Of a stretch of 64,000 bases of DNA, positions 59,767 through 64,000 are shown piece by piece; positions within the stretch are counted from its first letter, which is position 1, and each line of letters opens with the position of its first letter. Below the pieces are notes generated by a model that was not told the DNA's origin, made no database searches, and saw only the letters and a program-made list of their open reading frames with translations. Source of the stretch: a virus; the IMG/VR virus record IMGVR_UViG_3300042905_003268, positions 39,780 to 103,779 of that record; one strand, given 5' to 3'. The position numbers and the translations under genes are program-made.

Positions 59767-59822
59767 ACGATATCACGCTAGAGAACTTTCGGGAGATGCT
59801 GCGCGATTTTGTGGGGGTGTGA
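59763..59822 (+). CDS. Very small ORF (19 aa)
   Basis: MNDITLENFREMLRDFVGV lies between two coupled genes with four-base and one-base overlaps. It could be a real leader-type peptide that keeps ribosomes moving to the membrane protein at 59822. Confidence 0.4.
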   Translation: MNDITLENFREMLRDFVGV

Positions 59823-59926
59823 TGACTGACGCTATCGCATGGCTCTCAGTATTGGGTGCGGCTGTAGTATTTCTAGCACCGTTTGCCGTAGTGTATTTTA
59901 TCGTCACCGCTTTTTGGAAAAGGTAG
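59822..59926 (+). CDS. Small membrane protein (34 aa)
   Basis: MTDAIAWLSVLGAAVVFLAPFAVVYFIVTAFWKR has one hydrophobic segment (5-30) and a basic end. Start ATG overlaps the preceding TGA. Function unknown; it could be a membrane-located early protein. Confidence 0.6.
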   Translation: MTDAIAWLSVLGAAVVFLAPFAVVYFIVTAFWKR

Positions 59927-59932
59927 CCGACA

Positions 59933-60000
59933 GGGTTGCGTGTGCAACCCTGCGCGGCCAAGATCTTGTCCGCGCCCTGCGCGGTGTCAAGTTACGACAC
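59933..60000. repeat. Intergenic module C
   Basis: A hairpin GGGTTGC-GTGT-GCAACCC (59933-59950) stands before the GCGCGG...AAGATCTT...CCGCGC palindrome (59952-59975) and GTGTCAAGTTACGACAC (59984-60000). The latter has itself TGTC...GACA ends. Confidence 0.75.
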
Positions 60001-60073
60001 ACCGTATTTTTCCCCAGAATTTGTGATCTATACCACATAGAATATGACCGATAATCGGATTTCGATTGGGTGA

Positions 60074-60096
60074 ATGTCAGACCCCCATGATAGCCT
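60074..60096 (+). promoter_or_regulatory. RecA-NDp-type promoter P7
   Basis: ATGTCAGAC-N8-TAGCCT, then a short leader with AAGAAAGG to ATG 60122. Confidence 0.8.
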
Positions 60097-60121
60097 TAGG
60101 GCATAGAAAGAAAGGCTAGTA

Positions 60122-60310
60122 ATGAACAACACTCTCCATTCCCACCTCGTTTGCTGCTTTTGCGACAACGAGATTGACCTCGATGCCAAGTGGTGCGGCC
60201 TTTGCCGTGAATACAAGGGCATCATGACCGTGGAAGCCTTTGAGGACTACCTCAAGGTTGCCTATGATTGCAATTGCTTGTCAGACCTAGATGATAGGAT
60301 CTCAGCATGA
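60122..60310 (+). CDS. Small zinc-ribbon protein (62 aa)
   Basis: A 62-residue protein with LVCCFCDNEIDLDAKWCGLCREYKGIM: C11/C12/C14 and C25/C28 type zinc ribbon. Start ATG 60122 behind AAGAAAGG. The last residues (SDLDDRISA) are encoded by promoter P8. The stop overlaps the next ATG. Confidence 0.65.
   Translation: MNNTLHSHLVCCFCDNEIDLDAKWCGLCREYKGIMTVEAFEDYLKVAYDCNCLSDLDDRISA
60278..60300 (+). promoter_or_regulatory. RecA-NDp-type promoter P8 (leaderless, inside gene end)
   Basis: TTGTCAGAC-N8-TAGGAT within the 3' end of gene 60122-60310, followed by six bases and ATG 60307. Confidence 0.8.
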
Positions 60311-60411
60311 ACCTAGAAGAACTATACGAGAATTTCCTCCGTTTGGAGGCCACCCTTGACCTTGACCCCAACCCTTGGGTGTCAGACCCTGATGATAAGG
60401 TGAAGCCATGA
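60307..60411 (+). CDS. Small acidic protein (34 aa)
   Basis: MNLEELYENFLRLEATLDLDPNPWVSDPDDKVKP. Start ATG overlaps the previous stop and lies six bases after the P8 -10 box. Its own C-terminus (SDPDDKVK) is written by promoter P9. Probably a helical protein; function unknown. Confidence 0.6.
   Translation: MNLEELYENFLRLEATLDLDPNPWVSDPDDKVKP
60379..60401 (+). promoter_or_regulatory. RecA-NDp-type promoter P9 (leaderless, inside gene end)
   Basis: GTGTCAGAC-N8-TAAGGT, six bases, ATG 60408. Confidence 0.75.
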
Positions 60412-60539
60412 CAACATACAAGGTGTTCGTAGATGGAGAGTTCTTTTCCACGGTCGCCACCCGCGAGGGTGCTGAGACTATCCGAGACTTTTGGGCATCA
60501 CCCCGTCAGACCGTTGAGATTGTGGAGGTGGGAGCATGA
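60408..60539 (+). CDS. Small early protein (43 aa)
   Basis: MTTYKVFVDGEFFSTVATREGAETIRDFWASPRQTVEIVEVGA: a beta-beta-alpha-like protein. The stretch YKVF.DGEF resembles the gene at 60679 (YKVYYGGQY), so they may be paralogues. Four-base overlap with the next gene. Confidence 0.6.
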   Translation: MTTYKVFVDGEFFSTVATREGAETIRDFWASPRQTVEIVEVGA

Positions 60540-60679
60540 CCACAGTAGAGTTTGAGAAGGCATGGCTAGATAACTACTACATGCTTGGCGACCATGCATT
60601 CGACTATGCGCGGTGCATGTATCTGGACGACGGCACTCTGATTGTCGATGGGGTGCGCTATGAGGAGGTGCCTTTCTAA
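60536..60679 (+). CDS. Small early protein (47 aa)
   Basis: MTTVEFEKAWLDNYYMLGDHAFDYARCMYLDDGTLIVDGVRYEEVPF: helical start, strand end. ATG overlaps the preceding stop and its TAA overlaps the next ATG (TAATG). Unknown function. Confidence 0.6.
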   Translation: MTTVEFEKAWLDNYYMLGDHAFDYARCMYLDDGTLIVDGVRYEEVPF

Positions 60680-60834
60680 TGCAGAATATCTACAAGGTCT
60701 ACTACGGTGGACAGTACATGTGTTCATTCTTTGAGCGTGATGCTGCGCTCAACTGGATTGTCGATCTCGCTGCTGAAGGCGAGGGGGATTTCGGAGACTA
60801 CGAGATTCTGGATGGGAGTGATTTTCCTGCTTAG
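60679..60834 (+). CDS. Small early protein (51 aa), paralogue-like of 60408
   Basis: MQNIYKVYYGGQYMCSFFERDAALNWIVDLAAEGEGDFGDYEILDGSDFPA. The opening beta pair (YKVYYGGQYM) and following helix (FERDAALNWIVDLA) resemble the 43-residue protein at 60408. It ends the group started at P9. Confidence 0.6.
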   Translation: MQNIYKVYYGGQYMCSFFERDAALNWIVDLAAEGEGDFGDYEILDGSDFPA

Positions 60835-60855
60835 GTCCCGACGCAATGTTGGCAA

Positions 60856-60871
60856 GCACCGCCTGCGGTGC
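60856..60871 (+). terminator. Short hairpin before P10
   Basis: GCACCGC-CT-GCGGTGC after the stop of 60679-60834, followed by TACTTCGGG. The stem is seven bases with a very small loop. It is a likely weak terminator that replaces the AAGATCTT palindrome at this operon end. Confidence 0.45.
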
Positions 60872-60886
60872 TACTTCGGGTGCTGC

Positions 60887-60909
60887 TTGTCAGTCCCCTC
60901 CGATAAGAT
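60887..60909 (+). promoter_or_regulatory. RecA-NDp-type promoter P10
   Basis: TTGTCAGTC-N8-TAAGAT. It drives the WhiB-like gene at 60963. An ATG at 60908 overlaps the -10 box itself, so a small ORF from that ATG cannot be made from this promoter. Confidence 0.75.
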
Positions 60910-60976
60910 GGAACGTAGAATCATCAAGCGCAAGGAAGCGCGTGAATGGAAGAAGGATCAGAATGTGGCAGGATAG
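60908..60976 (+). CDS. Doubtful small ORF (22 aa)
   Basis: MERRIIKRKEARE... runs from an ATG that overlaps the P10 -10 box to TAG 60976, across the start of the WhiB-like gene. It is basic. It is listed because of its charge and its overlap with the next gene. If P10 is the only promoter here it would not be translated. Confidence 0.25.
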   Translation: MERRIIKRKEAREWKKDQNVAG

Positions 60977-61172
60977 TGCAGCGTGCAAGGATGCGGACAG
61001 CAACCTGTTTCTCTCAGGTGTTGCCTCGCGCATCGAAAAGGCTAAGTCGATTTGTGCAACGTGCAGCGTTGTGCAGGATTGCCTCGCATTTGCAATTCGC
61101 AACGAGGATTTTGAGCCGCATGTCTATGGTGGCATGACGGGTGTAGAGCGTAAGAGATTGGCGGGTGTGTGA
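60963..61172 (+). CDS. WhiB-like iron-sulfur transcription factor
   Basis: A 69-residue protein with C8, C31, C34 and C40 in the spacing C-x22-C-x2-C-x5-C that binds a [4Fe-4S] cluster in the Wbl family. After it comes VYGGMTGVERK (54-64), the family's G[V/I]WGG turn with Y instead of W, followed by a basic end (KRLAGV). WhiB-like proteins bind the principal sigma factor and redirect transcription; phage copies are known to mimic host Wbl proteins. AAGAAGGATCAGA precedes the ATG. The family is restricted to actinobacteria and their phages. Confidence 0.9.
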   Translation: MWQDSAACKDADSNLFLSGVASRIEKAKSICATCSVVQDCLAFAIRNEDFEPHVYGGMTGVERKRLAGV

Positions 61173-61306
61173 TGGTAAAGGTAGAGATGCCTCGCGCAGA
61201 TTGGGATGCAGTCCTAACGTGTCTGCGGGAACTGATGGATCAGGGATGGATCGTGAAGTCCCTCTACAATGACATTATCGACCAAGTAGACGAACAGGAG
61301 TACTGA
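61172..61306 (+). CDS. Small early protein (44 aa)
   Basis: MVKVEMPRADWDAVLTCLRELMDQGWIVKSLYNDIIDQVDEQEY: a helix followed by an acidic helix, of a type (PR.DWD.V...L.....G) common in actinophage early regions. Its ATG overlaps the whiB-like stop (TGATG). Confidence 0.65.
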   Translation: MVKVEMPRADWDAVLTCLRELMDQGWIVKSLYNDIIDQVDEQEY

Positions 61307-61307
61307 T

Positions 61308-61436
61308 ATGAGTTACCTTGACTACCTTCCCGCCGATGGCAATTTCTCAGAGGATGAACTGTGGGAGGCCATCGCAGAAGATTTGGGAGTCGATCCCTCA
61401 GAGATCATGGATGGGGATTTGGTGGATTTTATCTAG
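61308..61436 (+). CDS. Small acidic protein (42 aa)
   Basis: MSYLDYLPADGNFSEDELWEAIAEDLGVDPSEIMDGDLVDFI is very acidic and helical. It could mimic DNA or bind a host protein, but no evidence shows this. It ends just before module D. Confidence 0.6.
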   Translation: MSYLDYLPADGNFSEDELWEAIAEDLGVDPSEIMDGDLVDFI

Positions 61437-61445
61437 TTGTCGCCA

Positions 61446-61514
61446 GGGTTGCGAGTGCAACCCTGCGCGGCCAAGATCTTGTCCGCGTAAAAAAAATAAA
61501 AATAGTTTACGACG
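61446..61514. repeat. Intergenic module D
   Basis: GGGTTGC-GAGT-GCAACCC hairpin (61446-61463), GCGCGG...AAGATCTT...CCGCGT palindrome (61465-61488), an A-rich stretch and GTTTACGACGA (about 61505-61515). Here GTCAAGTTACGAC is degenerate (AGTTTACGAC). Confidence 0.75.
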
Positions 61515-61518
61515 AGGC

Positions 61519-61547
61519 TTGACAGCCCCTGGAATTTCTGATAGGTT
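61519..61547 (+). promoter_or_regulatory. Sigma70-type promoter with consensus -35 (TTGACA)
   Basis: TTGACA, 17 bases, TAGGTT. It precedes ATG 61572 with TAGGAGGAAAAA as ribosome binding site. Unlike the RecA-NDp-type promoters it needs no accessory factor by sequence. Confidence 0.65.
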
Positions 61548-61571
61548 TGGCTCATCAACCTAGGAGGAAAA

Positions 61572-61706
61572 ATGGCTCGCTGTGAAGACTACCCGTGCTG
61601 CGGTCACACCGACGGCCTTGGCTGCAACTACAACCCTGGCGATTACTACTGGCGTAAGGTAATGTCTCCTGACTATGACCCCTACTATGATGAAGGGGAG
61701 TACTGA
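61572..61706 (+). CDS. Small cysteine-rich protein (44 aa)
   Basis: MARCEDYPCCGHTDGLGCNYNPGDYYWRKVMSPDYDPYYDEGEY. C4, C9, C10, H12 and C18 in CEDYPCCGHTDGLGC form a compact metal-binding motif widely seen in actinophage early proteins. Strong AGGAGG. Function unknown. Confidence 0.7.
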   Translation: MARCEDYPCCGHTDGLGCNYNPGDYYWRKVMSPDYDPYYDEGEY

Positions 61707-61707
61707 G

Positions 61708-61756
61708 GGGCGGGTAAGTTCTTAGCCGCGCAATAAAATCTAGTCAATTACGACGA
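61708..61756. repeat. Intergenic module E (degenerate)
   Basis: GGCGGGTAAGTTCTTAGCC-GCGC (about 61709-61731) keeps the outline of the AAGATCTT palindrome with AAGTTCTT at centre. GTCAATTACGACGA follows (61743-61756), with T instead of G in the sixth position as in module F. Confidence 0.65.
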
Positions 61757-61797
61757 TTAAGAAATTTCTCCAGAATTCCCAGAATTTTTCCTTGTGG

Positions 61798-61820
61798 CTG
61801 TCATACCCCTAGGCTATAGT
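61798..61820 (+). promoter_or_regulatory. RecA-NDp-type promoter P11
   Basis: CTGTCATAC-N8-TATAGT. It leads to ATG 61846 with AAGAGGGAAC as ribosome binding site. Confidence 0.75.
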
Positions 61821-61845
61821 AGTACTACAACAGAAAAGAGGGAAC

Positions 61846-62046
61846 ATGATTGCTACTATCCGTACTCCCTCCCGCTCATCCACGGGCGCGGGGGTATTTG
61901 AAGCAATCAAGCATGGCGTAGAGTATGATGTATATGATGATACCCATTTCGATATCACGATTCATAATCAGACCCGCGCAAACTTGATTGCGAAAGCGGC
62001 AAATGGTAAGATTGTTGCCGTAGTTGATGCACTTCCCGTTTACTAG
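61846..62046 (+). CDS. Small early protein (66 aa)
   Basis: MIATIRTPSRSSTGAGVFEAIKHGVEYDVYDDTHFDITIHNQTRANLIAKAANGKIVAVVDALPVY: a small strand domain (IKHGVEYDVYDDTHFDITIHNQ) and a short end. Unknown function, common in small-gene arrays of actinophages. Confidence 0.6.
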   Translation: MIATIRTPSRSSTGAGVFEAIKHGVEYDVYDDTHFDITIHNQTRANLIAKAANGKIVAVVDALPVY

Positions 62047-62061
62047 TAGAAGGAGAAAATA

Positions 62062-62223
62062 ATGGCAAGCAAGAAGAGCAAGACCCCTAAGTTCACCTAC
62101 CTTGAGACCTGGAATACCCGTTATGGTGTCCAGACTCGTATTGTCACTCGTCAGAATGGCAAGTTCATTGACTCCACCCCCGCGTTGGAGACATTGAAGC
62201 ACGGCATCCCTGCTGGTCGATAG
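62062..62223 (+). CDS. Small basic early protein (53 aa)
   Basis: MASKKSKTPKFTYLETWNTRYGVQTRIVTRQNGKFIDSTPALETLKHGIPAGR behind AAGGAG. Basic N-terminus then two strands (YLETWNTRYGVQTRIVTRQNGKFI), possibly RNA-binding. It ends 40 bases before tRNA-Leu. Confidence 0.65.
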   Translation: MASKKSKTPKFTYLETWNTRYGVQTRIVTRQNGKFIDSTPALETLKHGIPAGR

Positions 62224-62263
62224 TAGGAAGATCCTGGGTATGATCGCTAAAACTGCCCATCTA

Positions 62264-62344
62264 GCCCGAGTGGTGGAATTGGCAGACACGCACGACTCAA
62301 AATCGTGTTCCATTGGAGTGTGGGTTCAAGTCCCACCTTGGGCA
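62264..62344 (+). tRNA. tRNA-Leu (anticodon CAA)
   Basis: Acceptor stem GCCCGAG/CTTGGGC with discriminator A; D-loop GTGGTGGAATTGGCAGAC; anticodon stem CACGA/TCGTG with loop CTCAAAA giving anticodon CAA; a long variable arm with TCCA/TGGA; T-arm GTGGG-TTCAAGT-CCCAC. The 12-base variable arm marks a class II tRNA. No CCA is encoded. It reads UUG codons. Confidence 0.92.
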
Positions 62345-62347
62345 CTA

Positions 62348-62436
62348 GGTGGGGGTATGTGACCCGCTATCACACCTTGTTTGGCGAATGGAAGGTGGGA
62401 TTCCTTCCTAAGATAGCATCGACTCACTCCCCCACC
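62348..62436 (+). ncRNA. Candidate structured RNA after tRNA-Leu
   Basis: A nested imperfect stem of ~89 bases: GGTGGGGG (62348-62355)/CCCCCACC (62429-62436), GTGA (62359-62362)/TCAC (62424-62427), GCTATC (62366-62371)/GATAGC (62412-62417) and a terminal hairpin GGAAGG/CCTTCC (62390-62395/62403-62408). Starts four bases after the tRNA and is likely co-transcribed. No coding frame fills it. It could be a small RNA, a processing signal or a terminator. Confidence 0.55.
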
Positions 62437-62446
62437 GACTAAAGTC

Positions 62447-62475
62447 TTGACGGCGGTCAGGGCTTATGCTACGAT
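62447..62475 (+). promoter_or_regulatory. Sigma70-type promoter (TTGACG)
   Basis: TTGACG, 17 bases, TACGAT. Thirty bases later is ATG 62505. It lies directly after the structured RNA. Confidence 0.65.
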
Positions 62476-62504
62476 TCTACTACCTACTACAGAAAGAGAC
62501 CGAT

Positions 62505-62894
62505 ATGGGAGACCGCGCTAACTTTGGAATCCGTCAGAATGACGGCAACATCATCTTCATCTACGGACATTGGGCAGGCGAGGGTATGCTTGCTAAGTTT
62601 GCTAATGCTCTTGACCATGTTCAGAATGTTGGTCGTATTGACGACCAGGCTTATGCAAATCGCATCATCATCTCGCAGTTGGTTGGCGAGTCTTGGTCTG
62701 GCGATCTTGGCTGGGGTGTTACTGTGAACTACCTCGCAGACAACGAGCATAAGGTTCCTGTGTATGACTTTGCACTCCGCGAGGTAACTCTCTATGACTA
62801 TGATTGGAAGTCGGGAGTTCTGACTGATATCATTGTCACGTTCTCGCTGAACGAGTTCATCAACAAGTACGCCAAGACCTTGATGGAGGTCTGA
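62505..62894 (+). CDS. Conserved actinophage-like protein (129 aa)
   Basis: ATG 62505 behind AGAAAGAGACC; an ORF start at 62466 precedes the promoter. The protein begins MGDRANFGIRQNDGNIIFIYGHWAGEGMLAKFANALDHV and contains RIIISQLVGESWSGDLGWGVTVNYLADNEHKVPVYDFALREVTLYDYDWKSG. This pattern is known from many actinophage proteins of unknown role. It is followed one base later by the next ATG. Confidence 0.7.
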   Translation: MGDRANFGIRQNDGNIIFIYGHWAGEGMLAKFANALDHVQNVGRIDDQAYANRIIISQLVGESWSGDLGWGVTVNYLADNEHKVPVYDFALREVTLYDYDWKSGVLTDIIVTFSLNEFINKYAKTLMEV

Positions 62895-62895
62895 A

Positions 62896-63318
62896 ATGAT
62901 TGATCCTAGTATGACTGACATTCATCCATTCCCGCCCACGATGCAGGAGTTGGAGCAGAGGTACCGCGATCTTGAGAAGAAACTTGCCGATATGGAGTGT
63001 GACCGCGATTTCTGGCGGGGCAAGGCTCATGAGAAGCAGTCTATGATTGACAACCTTGAGGAATACATCAAGGATCAGTTTGACTACATCGATGAGAATG
63101 TATCTCAGAGCATTGTCGAAATCTTTGGTCTTAATATCACCAAGGACTACGATGTGACAGTTACCGTCACATTCTCTGGTACTGTTAGTGTTCCTCTGAA
63201 CTACGACATGGATAACCTTGAGAATGATCTGAATGCCAGTCTTGAGGCAACATACTACAGCGATATAGAGTCTGATTTCTCAGAGGATCGTATGGATATC
63301 GACTGGACAGAGAGTTAG
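62896..63318 (+). CDS. Coiled-coil early protein (140 aa)
   Basis: A 140-residue protein with coiled-coil at 14-65 (MQELEQRYRDLEKKLADMECDRDFWRGKAHEKQSMIDNLEEYIK) and a C-terminal strand domain (YDVTVTVTFSGTVSVPLNYDMDNLENDLNASLEATYYS). It is reminiscent of small phage proteins that bind other early factors. Function unknown. Confidence 0.65.
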   Translation: MIDPSMTDIHPFPPTMQELEQRYRDLEKKLADMECDRDFWRGKAHEKQSMIDNLEEYIKDQFDYIDENVSQSIVEIFGLNITKDYDVTVTVTFSGTVSVPLNYDMDNLENDLNASLEATYYSDIESDFSEDRMDIDWTES

Positions 63319-63390
63319 GCAGCGGTGGTATCCTAACTACGCCTCCGCCCTGCAGACCTGAGCATGTCTTGCATAATAAACTGCTCACAC

Positions 63391-63463
63391 GCCCCCATCA
63401 TCTAGTGGCCTAGGATACTGCCCTTTCAAGGCAGCGGCGCGGGTTCGAATCCCGTTGGGGGTA
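63391..63463 (+). tRNA. tRNA-Glu (anticodon TTC)
   Basis: Acceptor GCCCCCA/TGGGGGT with discriminator A (first pair G-U, as in actinobacterial tRNA-Glu); anticodon arm CTGCC-CTTTCAA-GGCAG giving TTC; T-arm GCGGG-TTCGAAT-CCCGT. No CCA encoded. It reads GAA (and GAG), the frequent Glu codon in AT-rich late genes. Confidence 0.93.
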
Positions 63464-63465
63464 CT

Positions 63466-63550
63466 CCGCGTGCAAGATCTTGGCCGCGCCAGCGGCATAA
63501 GTCAATTACGACGGAAGGATATTTTCCCCAGATTTTTTAGAAATATCCTT
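63466..63550. repeat. Intergenic module F
   Basis: CCGCGTGCAAGATCTTGGCC-GCGC palindrome-like (63466-63489), GTCAATTACGACGG (63501-63514) and a long A/T hairpin AAGGATATTT-...-AAATATCCTT (63515-63550). The tRNA-Glu gene ends three bases upstream. Promoter P12 follows. Confidence 0.75.
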
Positions 63551-63555
63551 GCCCA

Positions 63556-63578
63556 ATGTCAGTCCCAGGGTGTATAGT
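63556..63578 (+). promoter_or_regulatory. RecA-NDp-type promoter P12
   Basis: ATGTCAGTC-N8-TATAGT, ahead of AAGGAGATACAT and ATG 63613. Confidence 0.8.
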
Positions 63579-63612
63579 TCTTCTATAAGTTCAATCAACT
63601 AAGGAGATACAT

Positions 63613-64000
63613 ATGGCACACGCAGTAGAGATTGGCGCTAACGGAGAGCAGGCTTTTGCTTCCTTCCGCGAACCCGCTTGGCATGGTCTTGGCACCGTGT
63701 TCTTTGAGGAGAAGTCCACCCAGGAGATGCTGGATGCGGCCTACCTGTCCAACTGGAACGTTCGCCTTGAGGCCGTTCCTTACCCTTCCGACTACAATGT
63801 GATCACGCCTTCCTACATGGTACTGCGTGACAACCCCTTTGACCAGGGTACTGACGTTCTCGCTACCGTTGGTGAGCGTTACCACGTTCTTCAGAACGAG
63901 GATCTTTTCGACTTTGGCGATGCGCTGCTTGACGGTGGTCGCTGGGAGACTGCTGGCTCTATTCGTCAGGGTCGCGTTGTGTTCGGTTCGCTTGCGCTTG
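63613..64000 (+). CDS. DUF932 phage/plasmid-like protein (C-terminus cut by window edge)
   Basis: ATG 63613 behind AAGGAGATACAT. The visible 129 residues begin MAHAVEIGANGEQAFASFREPAWHGLGTVFFEEKSTQEMLDAAYLSNWNVRLEAVPY and contain PSYMVLRDNPFDQGTDVLATVGERYHVLQNEDLFDFGDALLDGGRWETAGSIRQG. This is the opening of DUF932-type (TIGR03299, phage/plasmid-like) proteins, common in actinophages and plasmids, of unknown biochemical role. GC-rich codons and strong RBS suggest high early expression. The rest lies beyond the window. Confidence 0.88.
   Translation, partial: MAHAVEIGANGEQAFASFREPAWHGLGTVFFEEKSTQEMLDAAYLSNWNVRLEAVPYPSDYNVITPSYMVLRDNPFDQGTDVLATVGERYHVLQNEDLFDFGDALLDGGRWETAGSIRQGRVVFGSLAL

Overview
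The window is part of a double-stranded DNA tailed phage genome, most likely a long-tailed siphovirus that infects an actinobacterium. The host assignment rests on a WhiB-like iron-sulfur protein gene (60963-61172), a family restricted to actinobacteria and their phages. It is supported by an actinobacterial-type LexA box (56511-56526) and by a dozen early promoters with the geometry of actinobacterial RecA-NDp (PafBC) DNA-damage promoters. No tail-sheath gene was seen, and a 3054-residue tape measure protein implies a very long flexible tail. No terminase, integrase, replicative polymerase or helicase was found, so those genes must lie outside the window.

Layout. Positions 1 to about 54030 are AT-rich and read almost entirely on the minus strand, so transcription runs right to left. 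From the right they hold a glycosyltransferase, a class II ribonucleotide reductase, a 2-oxoglutarate/Fe(II) (2OG) oxygenase, holin and amidase endolysin. Next come a large set of fibre and appendage genes (38396-49012) and a cluster of 2OG oxygenases with companion genes of unknown function (33565-38406). Then follow a LamG-like appendage protein, portal, protease-scaffold fusion, major capsid protein, connectors, major tail protein, tail chaperones with a probable -1 frameshift, tape measure, tail hub, and fibronectin-type-III appendages. Small genes, an HNH nuclease and a metallophosphoesterase close the left end. Positions 54146-56191 form a plus-strand operon with thyX and an HNH nuclease. 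After a 440-base AT-rich spacer with two regulatory palindromes, 56632-64000 is a higher-GC plus-strand array of very small genes, two tRNAs, a possible structured RNA and repeated intergenic modules.

How it fits together. The left part builds the particle and lyses the cell. At least eight 2OG oxygenases with an intact HxD...H iron site sit next to two appendage proteins carrying long proline repeats (PT and FFPP types), each ending in an intein-like Hint domain. This suggests that virion appendages are hydroxylated and perhaps self-processed. The right part looks like an early takeover region. Twelve promoters share the pattern TGTC[A/G]-...-N8-TAnnnT, several start transcripts at or near an ATG (leaderless), and a LexA-type box abuts a CRP/GlxR-type palindrome at its upstream end. 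Together they suggest early expression coupled to the host DNA-damage response. Functional calls are from reading sequence by eye; no database search was run.
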